Positions 23,080 through 35,404 of a DNA stretch of 64,000 nt are shown piece after piece. The DNA lies in NCBI GenBank assembly GCA_963678675.1, contig OY783196.1:22298827-22362826 (forward strand). Direction: 5' to 3'. The notes under the pieces are model-generated. The model saw nothing but the letters and a program-made list of their open reading frames with translations. It ran no database searches and was not told the DNA's origin. Every line of letters begins with the position of its first letter. Within the stretch, counting starts at the first letter, position 1. A program made the translations under genes and the position numbers. The stretch is from Xiphydria camelus. Taxonomy: Eukaryota; Arthropoda; Insecta; Hymenoptera; Xiphydriidae.

Positions 23080-23260
23080 TGCGACGAGCAGTGCGACGAG
23101 TGACGAGTGACGATGCACGGATACGCGACTGGTTAGACGACGGTGACGGAGACGCGGACGACGTTTACGGGGTTGCATTCGACGTTTATGATGACAAATA
23201 TGACGACGACGACGACAACGACGATGTCGACGGCCACGGACGAAGTGACAGTGACGAAGG
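23080..23260. repeat. GACGA-rich low-complexity stretch in a 3' UTR
   Basis: Imperfect GAC/GACGAT triplet repeats follow the Osiris stop at 22956. Similar GACGA-rich sequence occurs in the 3' UTRs near 16920-17000 and 46100-46160. Confidence 0.6.
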
Positions 23261-23735
23261 ACGTTTAGAAAGTGACAGTCGTGGAACGACGCGTGCGTTT
23301 CGCTCTGCACGTGAGCGCGGTGCATCGTCGCCCAGGTCTGGGACGGGCGTTACGCGGCTTCGGCCGCGCGATCCGCTATAAGTTCGCTACCCGCGCAACA
23401 TTCCTCCGCGTCACGCGCGCCTTCGACCGAAGAACTACCTCTCCCTCCTTCTCTCTCTTTCTCTTTCTCTCTCCTTCCTTATCTTTTTCTTGAGCTTCTT
23501 CTCTCTATTCCCTCCTCTTCTTCTCTCTCCATATCCTCTTACGCCCGTGTCGCCGTGTTCTCCGCGCGGGCTCTCATTTTTTGACATTATTTATTTTGAC
23601 CCCTCCATCTTATTCATACTCGGAAATCTCCCGCAGATTAAGAGAATAGCGGATAATTGTAGCGACCCTCGCGCTAAGAGAGCAGCGTCGTGGGGTATAG
23701 AAAATTATATAAGAACGACGACGACATTTAGTAGC

Positions 23736-23741
23736 AATAAA
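23736..23741 (+). terminator. AATAAA polyadenylation signal of the gene at 21721
   Basis: A canonical hexamer about 780 bp after the stop codon; the assignment is tentative because of the distance. Confidence 0.4.
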
Positions 23742-23744
23742 CGA

Positions 23745-26400
23745 ATAATGCCAACAAATATGCGATGTATACTTTCGACGTGACCCATACGTATGATCCG
23801 CGATTCCACGCCGATGCGAGTATGCACGCCATCGAAAGAAGGACGGTTGCGGCCGAGGAAGAAAGTGTGCCGGCGACCCGAGAGCGCGCTGCTGTATCCA
23901 CGAGTTCTATACGCGTTCACACGTACGTTGCCCACGTGTCTATACTCGTCCGCGCATCTGCGTAAGTATGTTCCTACATCGAGGTGCTCGGCGCGAATCG
24001 GGAGTAGGCAGGTATGAACCCCCCCGCTCGCGGGCGCGAATGCCCGCGGTGCGCGCGGACGAGCGCGTATACGTGTTTTTGCTCGAATCGACCGGCGAGC
24101 GATAGATTTCTCCAAAGGAGCGCCGCTCGCTCGGACACGACGGCGAGAGAGGCGTGTGTGGCGGGGAATACACATTACATACAATATACTCGCGTCGGTG
24201 GGGTCTAACGGTGCGGCGCGGCGTGGGACGTCCGTGTCGCACGGTCTTTCTCTACTTCTTCCCAGACCCTGCTTCGCCTCTCGCTCTCTCCCGAATTTCG
24301 AGGCAAAGAAAGATGCGCGAGCCCACCGGTCGAGAAAACTCTCTGCGTAAGTCGCGCGCGCGGGGAATATCGAGAGGGAGAGAGAAAGAGAGAGGAGAGA
24401 GAGGTAGGAAAAAGAAGGAGGGGAGCGTCGCAAACAGAGAGGAGACCGTTGTACGAGAGAAGAACGATGACGGAGCGCGAGCGAATGAGGAAAGAGGCGG
24501 GAGGGAGGGAGGGAGGGAGTCCGCGAGACCCACTGGCACACATTCCGAGCACTTCCTTTTTTACATTTCGAATATCATAAAACGAGGAGGCGCGCGCTCG
24601 AATCGACGCAGACGACAATGACTCTCGACTCCATGCGCCGAAGCTGGCCACTTTCGTAGGACTTTTCCCCGCGGAAGCTCGACGTGTGAGAAAACGCCGT
24701 CCCCTCCCTCGCGCCCCGTCCAACCACGGCGTTTAAAAACCCCGCACCCCGACGTTTGACCGTAGCAAATTTCTAACGACCCGAAGAGAGAAAAGAGATA
24801 CGCGATCGGAATTCGTTTGTCTCCTCGCCGCGCTCTCTGACTAACCTTTCTCGAGCGTATTGTTATTCGAGCGCTCTTTCTCGGCTGGAAGATCTATCGA
24901 TCGATCCCTACGCGTACGCGTCGCGCCGGATATATCGGCGCATGAATGGATGATGGGATCGCGATGGGGAGAGGAATGACGAGAGAGACAGAGAGGGAGG
25001 GAGCGACTGATAGAAGGAGAAATATAGGTGGCCCGTTACATTCCACAGCTCATTACAATTCGGGAAAGAAATTTAAAATTCAAATGGTACGTAACGCCGA
25101 TTTTCAGGTCGCATGTGTGTCAGTCGGCGCGGCCGACACGAGATGTGCGTTCCAACCGACGCCGATCGCAGTTTCGTCGCTCGCATCGGAAAGCTCTCCC
25201 CGGCCTCTGGCCCGGTTACCCCGCGAGGATTTACATTCGCCACGTTAATTCGAACCACGTCGCGCCCGTTCGCGGCTCTCGCGAGCGTCTCTTCTCTCGC
25301 GTCCCGGATGCGCGACAATTTCGCGGGGGTGGGGGGGGGGGGAGTTCCGGGCTCGCGCGGCTTTCGGTTCGAGAGCGCGTTGGTTCCGCGCGAGCAACCC
25401 CCAGGAAGGGGCGTGATGCGGGGAAGACGAAATCGCGCGCGAAACATCGTCCGCTCGTCTATGCGCGTCTATCGCCTATCCTGATCCATATCTGCCATCG
25501 ACACCCGGTGTGTCACGGCTCGCGTGACACACGCGGCAGCGAAGACCGGGCAGCGCGGTGCGCGCGAAGAAAATGAAATGGAAATGATTACGGCGGGCGG
25601 AATCGCCCCGCGCCGCGGCAAATGCCCAGGGTCAGAGTAGAAAGTGGCGAACAAGTGGCGCGCGGCGAAGGTTGAAGATCCGGGATGCTCGAACCTCTCG
25701 TACCAGTTTTCTTTCCTCCTCCAGGAACGCGTTTCGCGAGCGGTTCCGGTTTTCGCGCGCACTCGAATTCGCCGCCGCTGCGGCGATTATGCGGCCGTGA
25801 CCTTACGCGGCAATGACCTTGGCGTTAGTTCGTTAGGAATTTAAGCGGTCGCGCGACCATTAACCGGCCGGGATTATTGCAATACACCCGAAGCGCACGC
25901 GCGCGCCGCGTAATCACTGGTATTAATGCCTCGCGCGGTACGCGATTAGCGCGGCGATTCTCGACGCGGGTAATAATTCATTCGATCGCGTGTCAAAGGC
26001 GGCGCGTTTCCGCGGAAGCGGTTTCGGAATGGCGAACGGGTGTCGCGGCGGTAGAGGGAGATGGACGAAGAGGTGAGAGTTACGCGCGGGCACACCCACG
26101 GGTTATATCTATACGCGTATCCTACATACGCGCAACGAGACGTACCGGATGAGCGATAACTGCGGAGGAAGTACTCGACGCGAGTTTCACCCCGCGGCAC
26201 GTCGCGGCAGGGGCTGCAGGGGGGCAACGGTGCGTAACAAGGGCGTCCGGGTTCGGGAGGGTATCGCGGGTTCGCGATAGGTGGCTTCGGGCGGGAGCGT
26301 CTCCCCGATTGGCGAACACCTTCCGGACCCCGCGCGTAAACGCGATGACACACGCGGCAAATAGAAAAAAATTGTGGAGGGGCGACACGCGACAGGAGGG
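23745..26400. other. GC-rich intergenic region without a recognised gene
   Basis: Long open frames appear on both strands but are Arg/Ser/Ala-rich and mutually overlapping, as CpG-rich DNA produces. A GA-rich tract lies at ~24370-24520 and a poly-G tract at 25328-25342. No splice-compatible Osiris exon was found on either strand. Confidence 0.5.
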
Positions 26401-26411
26401 GGCCGGCCGAA

Positions 26412-26417
26412 TATAAG
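26412..26417 (+). promoter_or_regulatory. TATA box for the Osiris gene at 26533
   Basis: TATAAG lies 121 bp upstream of the start codon. Confidence 0.55.
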
Positions 26418-26532
26418 CTAAAGAGCCTGACCGATGGACCACAAGAAATTTCACGACGTACGGGGCGGGTTTCGGAAAAGTCATCGCGCTCTCGCTCGCA
26501 CTTGTGATCGCAGCTTCCCAGGCGAAAGGAGA

Positions 26533-27626
26533 ATGAAATTTGCGATAGTTTTGGCGGCCATGGCCGCGGTCACCGTGGCCTCCGGCCAGACGTTGGACGA
26601 CTGTCTGAAGCAGGACAGCATATCATGCGTGCAGAAGAGTCTCTACAGAAAGGCCAAGGATTTCTTCAGGGAGGACAACTACGAGCTAGTGCGCGGTGTG
26701 AGCCTCGTCAGGGCTGAGGGTGCCGAGGGAGGCTCCAGGAGCGCGAAGAGCGGCAAGGACCTGGTCTACGACCAGGAGATCGAGTCTTCGTCGAGTGTGG
26801 CCGAGCGTCAAAACGTTCTGGAGAAATTTGTCGGTCAGGAGATCACCGACTTCGCCTCCGGGCGTAGCCTCAGGGTAAGGATTTTTTTGCGGGCAGAGAG
26901 TCGGGAAGCAAGTGTAGCTTTGCCGAAGAGCGATGACGAGGTGCGAGTGAAGGATCCTTCTGTATACACGCGGTACCGTTCTTCTTTCAGATCAACTTCG
27001 GACCCGTTATCGATGGACTCGGAGAAACCGCCCGCGCTCTCACCGACTCCGTGCCCCAGGAGATACGACAGGCTGCCGACGAGGTCGTCGAAGGTAACGA
27101 AGATTCGCGATACCCGATCGCTGTACCTTTCTTTCCCTTCCGATTCGTTTCGCGAAAGCTCGACCCGCGAGGAAGCGGCGCTCGCACGGGAAGTGTACTA
27201 ACCGCGAAACTCGTCGTCGTCGCGTCTTTTGTAGGCCGAGGCAAGAAGAAGCTGCTCAAGTCGATCCTGCCATTGCTGATCGCCGCCAAAGTGAAGATCG
27301 GTGCCCTCGCTACACTGGCCTACTTCGGCATCGCCCTCCTCGCCAAGAAGGCGATCATCGTCTCCCTCATCTCCATCGCCATTTCCGCCTTCATCGGGCT
27401 CAAGGCCCTCTGGGCCAAGAGCTCCCACGGCGGACACGAGATCGTCACTCCGTACAACGGCGGCTGGAACGGTGGCGGTTCCATCGGCGGCGGCGGCGGC
27501 GGCTGGTCCTCCGGTGGCTCGCCCGTCGGTGGCGGCTGGTCCGCGGGGGGCGGATCGTCCGGCTGGGACGATACTCACGGCGCGTACTCCTCGCAGAGCC
27601 AGGCTTACTCGGGGTACGGCCACTGA
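26533..27626 (+). CDS. Osiris family (DUF1676) protein, Gly/Ser/Trp-rich tail
   Basis: Exons 26533-26874 (phase 0 out), 26991-27093 and 27235-27626 give 278 aa. Domains: signal peptide (MKFAIVLAAMAAVTVASG), two-cysteine region right after it (CLKQDSISC), a charged/amphipathic segment, a small helical exon (INFGPVIDGLGETARALTDS...), the GRGKKK junction (~149), a core with several lysines (~156-205, ending AFIGLKALWAK), and a tail of GGGW repeats ending SSQSQAYSGYGH, a relaxed form of the LAY motif. The small middle exon (103 bp) is not seen in this form in the other members here. The start codon is the only one giving a signal peptide. Confidence 0.9.
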
Positions 27627-28138
27627 TAGCGAGACGCGCGACGCACGGAAGTACAACTCCAAAGGAGCGCGCGCGTGACCTTTCGGACCTCACTCGAAAG
27701 CTCGACTGGGCGAGCCCCGCGACGACCAAATATTTATTTTCTCCGTTATTTATCCCGCGCGAGTCGCGTCGGTCCGCCGCGCCGAGCGCACGCGCTGGTC
27801 GCGGCGCGTCGGTACCTATTATGCTGCCTACTGTCGGGTGAGTCGCGCGACGGACGCCGACGTGGGCACGAAAATGTACATACGCACTGTATAGGTACGC
27901 GTTCGACCGCTCCGCGCGCAGCCCGGGGCCGTGGACGAGTCGAGTCGTCGACTTGAAAAGGCATACATACATAGCACACACATGTGTAGTTGGTGTACGT
28001 CGTATAGTCGAGCCGTTTCATCGCTTTCGTCTCGCTCGTCTCGCTCGTCGATGGACGAGCGATCGACAACAACGGTCGACGCTCTCGCCCTCGTCCACGG
28101 CTCTCCCGATCGACGAGAGATATAATATTATATATATG

Positions 28139-28441
28139 TATAGAATAAAGTGCAAATTATCACACCTAATCGATCGCGAGTTTCCTTCGTTCCTCTGCGC
28201 GTTGGTTTCTCTCCCGACGATGCACAGAATTGTCTCGACTTCTGCGAGGAATCTGGATCTAGGTGATTCGGGGTGACGCGCGTCAATGTAACAACGGGAT
28301 AAAAGTGCAAATTGTCAGAACTAATCGATTGGGAGTTTCCTTCGTCCCCCTGCGCGCCTGTTATTTCTCCCGGTGGTGTGCAGAGTCGCCAGGACTTCCG
28401 CGAAGAATCCGGGGTACCGCGCGTCAACGTAACAAAAGGAG
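28139..28441. repeat. Two-copy direct repeat (~150 bp) after the 26533 gene
   Basis: Copy 1 (28139-28297) and copy 2 (28298-28441) share AAAGTGCAAATT(A/G)TCA, CTAATCGAT, GAGTTTCCTTCGT, CTGCGCG, TTTCTCCC and CGCGTCAA(T/C)GTAACAA blocks. An AATAAA (28144-28149), a possible poly(A) signal of the 26533 gene, sits at the start of copy 1; copy 2 has only GATAAA. Confidence 0.75.
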
Positions 28442-28444
28442 AAA

Positions 28445-31100
28445 AGTGATGTAATTAGAGAGTAAGAGGAGAGGCGTGTACACCGCCGCACTTTCGACTC
28501 GCCGTACGTGGGAGTCTTTATCGGCGTCGCGGAGCGACCCGAAAAAAAGTGCCGCGCGAAAGCACGTAGGCACGGCGCGAGGGAGAGATACCGTCGGCGC
28601 GTCGGTACCTATATCGTCGCTCCTCAAAGTTTCTCTCCTTCGTTGCGCACGCGGTGCGCGCCGAGGGGAAAGTGCACGTTTCCCCCCGCGACGTATCAGG
28701 CGCCTTTCCGCTCCCGCGACATCGGAGTCCGTAGGTGGACCACGGGCGCGATAATCGGGTCAGGAGAGATCCGCGTTGAGCGAAGACGTCCTGGGAACCT
28801 TCGCGTAGCCTCCGCCGGCTCCATCTATAGCTACGTACGTCGCGCGCGACGCGGCTGTTGGAAAGAGGCGGTCGGAGGAGGGAGGAACGTCGGAGGTAGC
28901 TCGGCATGAGATACGGCCGGTAATAACGGGCGACGCGGCGGCCGTACACGAGCGGCGACGGCGCGCGCTCTCCGTTCTACTCATTCCGATACTTACTCTA
29001 CTCGTACTCGCGGACAAAAAGACGGAGAAGTTACGCCTCGTTGCGTTCTCTCTTTGGCGATGCTGTAACGCGCGCAACGGAAGCAAAGCGACGCGGTCTC
29101 GGGAAAGACGACGGCGAGAAAAAAACCGTGGAATTACTTCGAAAGGAAGAGCGAACTTTCGTTTGCGGTGGTACACCGACGCATCGACGCCGGATGCTGC
29201 GGTCGCCGCTCGATCGATGCGCGTCCTCGTCGCGGGCGACATGCGGTTCTCCTTCGCCCCTGGGGTGCGCGCGCGTAGACCTCGCTATACTCGACCAGGA
29301 CGGGGGGAGTCCTCGCGCGCGGATAGCGACGCAACGGTATCTCTCCAAACGCGTAGGGTATTGCGCGCGAGTAGAGTGCGTGACGCGCCCCCGCTCCTTC
29401 TAGCCTTCCCGTAATAAGCACACGCACCTAGAAATTATCTGGGAACGGGTGAACAGGTGTATACGGTCGCCGCGCGTGTCCCGAGCCTGCGAGACGCAAT
29501 CACACTCGCGCACACGAGTAGTGTGAGTTTCGAAACTATCGCGAGCGACCGTTACCTCCGTCGCTCGACCGCTCTCGCTCCTGTGAATCAGGTACGCGAT
29601 GCGCGCGTGTGTCCTCTCGACGCACCTCTGCCGTGACCTCACGCGCGGCTAGACCAGAAGCGGGTGTTCGTAGCGAGGCACGAGGAGGAAGGCGCGATCG
29701 ACGAATTGCCTCGCGCGAAGGGCCTGTCGATGCGGAGGCGAAAATCGAAGGATCGACGAGCGAGATAAATATTTCTCGGTCGCGACCTTGATCGCGCTTC
29801 CGATATTCCGTTAAGACGCGATAGCGAGAGACGGCGGGCCCCGGGGCTACGGCGACGCGCTCGGCCGCGGTCAGGGGTCCCTCCCGATCGCCGAGACGAG
29901 AGGCGAAACGCGAGCGACGCCGAGAAGAGACGAGTTTTAGGACGGGGAGCCGCTCGCGAGCGCGCAGTTCGAGGACCGCGCGCGCGACTGCCGCTATAAG
30001 CTAACCCAGTTATAAATGGGTAAGTAGCCCGGTTTCCAGAAGCCCCATCCATCATTTCTCCCGATGAATTTCGAAGGGGACCGACAGCTGCGTGCATCGA
30101 AGCCGACCAATTGCCGCGGCGCGGCGCGGCCCGGTCTCTCGAAGCGAATTTGGCGAAATCGGGTGAATCGTCGGCGATTGTTTTCTGGAAAAAAAAAGTT
30201 GCATCTTCTCTCACGGCTTTCGCCCTTTACGAGGATGGCGCGTATCCTTCGATCACGGCGACTGAGCTTCTCGCTGCTCTCACCCGCGTGTAGATATCGT
30301 GCAGCGCGAAAACGAGTCGAGCGAGCGTCGAGAAGAGAAGGAGAGAGGCGTCTCGGCCTCTCCTTCCCACTTTACTTCCGATTTCCAGCGTCCTGGCTAA
30401 ATCAGGAACGCTGTGCCGCGCCTCGCATCTCAGCGGCGAGCGAATGACCGCGACATACCAGCGACAGGTCACACGCGGACGAGCGCGGAGCGAGTCACGT
30501 ATAGCCGGGAAGAGGCGCGCGTTGCCTCGTCGATCGCCTCGAGGTAAAACGGATTGCGGGTGCCGCGGTATAGGTTCGCGTACATAGACGCGTCGCGTAG
30601 ATGATATCCGTACCCACGGTCGAAGGTGGATAACACCTTCGGGCGCGCGAGCGTGTGCACACGCGAGAGGTGCGCGCGCGCGTATGGAGTTAATCTCCGG
30701 AACACGCGGCGGGTGTCGGCCTCGTGATCGCTGCTATGCACCCGTACCCATACCGCGGGTACTCGCGCGAGTAAATACGGCGCACACGGGCGTGTGTGAG
30801 TGCGTAGATCGTCGAGGAAGCGGCGGCAGAAGCTTCCCCCCTTCCCCGGCCCTCGTGCTACCCCGTTCGCATCGTTCCCCCTCTCGCGCCGCCCTCCCTT
30901 TCTTAATGGGCCCGAAGTAGGTCTGCAGCGGACACCGGAGAAGCTGTGGCCGTGTGAGTTTTTTTCTCCACCCGTTGTTGTCCGGCTTTTTTACCTTGCC
31001 AAAATACACGGGTGGGGGAGGGGGACGCGAGGAGCGGTGGGGAGATGAACGAAGCGCCGCGACTCGCCGCGTACCCCGGCTCCGGAGCCCGAACCCCTCG
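28445..31100. other. GC-rich intergenic region without a recognised gene
   Basis: Frames on both strands are Arg/Ser/Pro-rich and overlapping. A short hydrophobic-looking block near 30950-31000 has no supporting splice sites or Osiris motif. The region ends at the promoter at 31109. Confidence 0.5.
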
Positions 31101-31108
31101 GCGCTCGG

Positions 31109-31116
31109 TATAAAAG
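31109..31116 (+). promoter_or_regulatory. TATA box for the Osiris gene at 31357
   Basis: TATAAAAG about 250 bp upstream of the start codon. Confidence 0.65.
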
Positions 31117-31356
31117 CAAAGCAACATCTTTTAGATGCAACACACAAGTCACTCGGCATCTCGTGTCACGCACACGTGAGGAAGAGGTCCCGAGAACGCG
31201 AGAGAGGAGGCCCGCATCCTCCGCACAAACGTACCCGCTTCAACGCACCCCCGTCGAACGGCGATCCGAGTGGTCGAGCCCCCCGCGAGCAACCAACCCT
31301 TCGCACGCAAAGTAAACGCCGGTCGCGCGCCGAAAAGTTCGCGAGCGAGTCGCGCG

Positions 31357-32922
31357 ATGTACAAGACGTTGGTGATGATACTGTGGGCGGTCGCCGCGGC
31401 GACGGCCTTGCCCACCACCGATAAGAACGCGAACGAGAACGACCTGATGGCGAGCATCTACATGGACTGCCTGAAGAAAGAATCGATCGGTTGCATCAAG
31501 TACAAGGTGTTCGCTTTCGTGGACAAGATGCTGTCCGACAAGGAGGACATCACTCTCAGCGAGGGCATCACCGTCGTCAAGACGTCGAACGCCGAGGAGG
31601 GTGCACCCAGGTTCGGATTCGCGTCACGCTGAAGCGAGATTCATCCTCCCCCCCGAACCGTCGATCGGTTCATTTCCGTTTCACCGAACGCACTTTCGTT
31701 CACGTCCCCCGCGCGATTGCCGCGCGACGTCATATCGCGTCGTTCGTTGCAGATCCATCGAGAGCACCGACGTCGACGGCCTGCTGTTCGACCGGTTGGG
31801 CCGATTCCTGAGGACGCGCAGCATCAAGGTGGATCTCAAAGGCAGCGACATCCTCGGCGCTCTGGAATCCACCGGGCGCAGCCTCGAAGAGTTCAGCCAC
31901 AACTTCGTCGAGGGTCGCGGCAAGAAGAGTGAGTATATTCGCGATTCGGGGCGAAACAACGCGCCGTCCGACGCTCTCGCGCGGGTTTAAAGCCGACGCG
32001 ACAGAACGACGCGGAAGTCGGCGCATCCACATACGCCGGTTGCCATCTCGCGTGCCTACCTGTACCCGGGTCTCACGATACTTGCGCGCGCGGTCTTTCC
32101 TACGCCCGTGATCTCGTAAATACCACGTCGCTCGCACGTGTGCGCCACGTAGGTAGCGGCGCGATCGTCGAGAAGAGCGGGCGCGAGAAACGCGGCGCGG
32201 TGACGACGCCGATGCCAATCGTGAGACGTTGACCCACTGAGGAACTGGTTCCGCTTCCCCTTGAACCTTACGGCGAGGCGCACACGAGAGGGGCTGGCTC
32301 GCACGCTCGCGCTCGCGCGCAATTTTTGACACACTTTCCTTCCCGACGCTCGAAGAACGTCGCCTTGACCTTCGCCTATCCCACTTAAAAACCCGGTCCA
32401 CACGACCGCTCGTACCACCGGAGTCACGAGAGTTCGATACACCCGTGCGTAAATGTTTCTTCGATCGCGTCTCACCGATCCGATCTTCGGATTTATTTAA
32501 CAGAGAAGGCAGCGAAGATCTTGGGACCGTTGCTACTGGCCGTTGCGTTGAAGGCGGCAGCCCTTCTACCCTTGGCCCTCGGTGCCATCGCCCTCATCGC
32601 CGGCAAGGCCCTCCTCGTCGGCAAGATCGCCCTCGTCATCTCCGCCATCATCGGTCTGAAGAAACTGCTCGGCTCGCAGCAGAAGCACGTGACTTACGAG
32701 GTCGTCTCCCATCCGCATCACAGCAGCAGCCACATCGCGAGTCACGACGACGCCGGCCACGGCGGCGGCGGCGGTTTCATCGGCGGTGGAAGCGTCGGCG
32801 GAGGTGACTACGGCGGCGGCGGCTACTCCAGCGGCGGCAGCAGCGGACACGGCTGGGCAAGGAGTCTGCCGCAGGACTCCCACGAGCTCGCCTACCGCGC
32901 GCATCAACCTCAGACTAAATAG
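31357..32922 (+). CDS. Osiris family (DUF1676) protein with HVTYEVVSHPHH tail (second copy)
   Basis: Exons 31357-31610, 31753-31928 and 32504-32922 give 282 aa (phase 2, then phase 1). Domains: signal peptide (MYKTLVMILWAVAAATALP), two-cysteine region (CLKKESIGC), amphipathic segment, GRGKK junction, hydrophobic core (~150-195, KAAALLPLALGAIALIAGKA... IIGLKKLL), KHVTYEVVSHPHHSSSH, a Gly-rich stretch, GHGWARSL and HELAYRAH. The first donor reads GTTCGG rather than a consensus, but the same phase-2 intron position occurs in the gene at 44558, which supports it. Unlike most members, the last intron falls just after GRGKK, not before it. Its tail pairs it with the gene at 15719. Confidence 0.9.
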
Positions 32923-33009
32923 ACGACCCTTAGCTATGGCGCCCCCTCGCGCGATCCATCCAATCACTCGTCACGGCCCGCATCGTACTTCTTTCTTTCT
33001 CTCGACGCG

Positions 33010-33011
<2 letters not shown>

Positions 33012-33051
<40 letters not shown>
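33012..33051. repeat. (CT)n microsatellite in the 3' UTR
   Basis: A forty-base run of CT lies 90 bp after the Osiris stop at 32922. Confidence 0.9.
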
Positions 33052-33053
<2 letters not shown>

Positions 33054-33381
33054 TATCGTCGTCCCCTTTCCATCGTTTCTCCGCCGCGCGCCGATACGAG
33101 CCGCGGTCAACCGGTCAGCTAGCTTTCCAGAAGAGCCGGAAGTAGCGCGGCGGCGCGGTACTTCGGAGGAGTTACTTTCGCCGACGCTCGTCTCCGCGGC
33201 TATCGTCTCCGCGTCCCCCATCGCCGACATACCCCGTCCTCGTCGCGCCCCTCCCCCCGAGCGGTTCGCTCTGCGGGCGTTGGACATCAGTGCCGCGAAA
33301 TACTCGTTGCTAGGTTTTTTTAAGCACCCGATATTTATTCCTTACCTCGAACGGTCATATTTATTTTTATTGTTATTCGTT

Positions 33382-33387
33382 AATAAA
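33382..33387 (+). terminator. AATAAA polyadenylation signal of the gene at 31357
   Basis: A canonical hexamer about 460 bp after the stop, preceded by T-rich sequence. Confidence 0.55.
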
Positions 33388-34117
33388 GAAAAGCGAAAGG
33401 CACGCGAGCGTCTTGTCCCGAGTATAGAGAGGGTGAGTGGCGCGAGCGGCGCGTTTCCAAGAGGGATTCCGGACGGCGACTCGTCGTCGTCCCGTTGTCG
33501 CGCGAAGCGAGAGAGTGCGCGCGCGAAATGCGCAGGTGTCTCCAGGTATTGCTGGTACCCGGTCGTCGTTGCCGCAGGTAGGTGATTCGTTCCCATTTTT
33601 TTTTCGAAGCCGTGGGTTGAAAAATGATGTCGGAGGAGAGGGACGACGCGATGCACGGTAGTGGTACAGAATTGTCAGATCGTATGCGAGGAATTCGACC
33701 CACCTGACGGAGATACATCATCGTGTACCGTTACGCAACCTGTACAGCAGGTACCCGCGCGACTCGTTTTAGGACATGGTAGGTGATCGCGTCGCCTTCT
33801 GCGATGTAAAAGGATACAGCGACGTCGACGCTATCGAATTCCCGTGGAACCTCGATTCATCGGATGGTATTTCTCGTATATTTCGTCAGTGCGCCGTCGC
33901 AAATGTGGGAAGTCTTCAAAAATTGCTCTCGTATCACAGTCTCGTTGGATCTCTTTGCGATGATAAATTTGCTCGTTAAAGATCGCAGGGTATGGAGAAC
34001 ATTTTTCACGATAAAGATTTTTCTGCGATGTCTTTTGGTAATCCTGAAACGTACTGGCATTGCCGCGCAATTTTCTATTATTTCCTCTCATCTGTGTCTA
34101 TAAAGAGACATACAGAC

Positions 34118-34842
34118 TGGACCAAAATTGCCGGCCTAAAAGTAAATTGAAATAAAAATAGGAAGGAATCGTTAGATATGATTTTTTACTTCTTAGAGAA
34201 TTAGAGGAGGAAAATGTCAGTTTTTAAGCAAGCATCGGTAGCAGCGATAAGGAGGTAAGTTTGAGAAATGAAGTTCAAATTTATGTTTGATTCCGAGTGG
34301 ATGAAAATTATTCGATATTACTCGTGTCAAAGTCACTTGAGGGATTTTTCACCACACTGATACCATTGATAGCTATTACAAATTCATAATTGTATCCTCT
34401 GAGCAGGGGCGACTACCCCTATTACATAAAAAATGAACGAGAGCTCCGAAAGCTCGTCTTTAAGGTAAGTCGACAGCGCTGGTTTCGAAAAAAATAATTT
34501 AAAAAATCCTTATCCTCTCTCTCTCTCTCTCTCTCTCTCCGAGCAGGGATGACCACCCCTATTGCGAAAAATGGATAAAAATTCTGAAACTCTGGAGCCA
34601 CTTGGATACAAATAATTTTCATCCACTCGGAATCAAATATTGGAGCTCCACGAGGCCGGACTTCGTTTCTCAGACTTACCACCTGTGGGGGGCGAATCGC
34701 ATTTCTTATCGCTGCTACCGATGCTTGCTCTAAAACTTAAATCTCTCCTCTAATTTTCTAAAAAATGACAATCATATTCAACGATTCTTTTCTATTTTTA
34801 TTTTAAACTAATATACTTTTAGGATAGCATTTCTGGTGTAGT
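34118..34842. mobile_element. ~725-bp element with long (~230-bp) terminal inverted repeats
   Basis: The left arm contains CCTAAAAGTAAATTGAAATA, AGCAAGCATCGGTAGCAGCG and TTGATTCCGAGTGGATGAAA. The right arm, read in reverse complement, repeats these blocks in the same order (34842 back to ~34600). Internal copies of GAGCAGGG(G/A)(C/T)GAC(T/C)ACCCCTATT at 34403 and 34544, and a (TC)n run at 34513-34540, lie between the arms. It has no intact transposase frame and looks like a non-autonomous foldback-type element. Confidence 0.75.
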
Positions 34843-35333
34843 TTGTACAGTAAAATGTTATGTTATAACTTATAATGATATGTAAAAATAAGGTAATGAG
34901 ATGCAGAATGCCGAATAAAGCGTTCTGATAGTCGAATAGTCAAATATTCGGCTGTAAAATTTCAATCAGATGTGGAGAACAACACATAACTGCCGTACAA
35001 ATTTTTTAGCGACAGATTGTTAATGGAATTCCTGCGTCATAGGTGTAAATGTGTACATGCGAGTAAGTGTGCAATAATTAATTTACATTTATTAGTAATA
35101 AAGTTGCTATCGGTTGTAATTTTCGATATTCTAACATTAATTAATATGCAAGATTAGTAGTAAGGTATTTTTAATGTCAAATTCAATTTAAAGAATTTTT
35201 TTGGAATGTTTGCAGATATTTAACTCGATTTCTCTGAATTAAACTTGAGAGAATTTTCAAATCAAGCTCAAGGTAGTTGTTGAGTCAAGTTCGAAACAAA
35301 TGATCTACACTGAAATTAGTGCACCATTCACAT

Positions 35334-35404
35334 GGCCATTTTAATGTATTACGGCTATAATACCGGTCCTTTTATATAAGCCGTAATAATTAATGTAATG
35401 GTCC
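35334..35404. repeat. Short hairpin inverted repeat
   Basis: GGCCATTTTAATGTATTACGGC pairs imperfectly with GCCGTAATAATTAATGTAATGGTCC across a short loop. It may be the remnant of a small MITE or just a local palindrome. Confidence 0.55.

Noticed and set aside
23705..24541. 278-codon minus-strand open frame
   Set aside because: Low-complexity Arg/Ser/Leu composition in GA/CT-rich DNA; no family motif.
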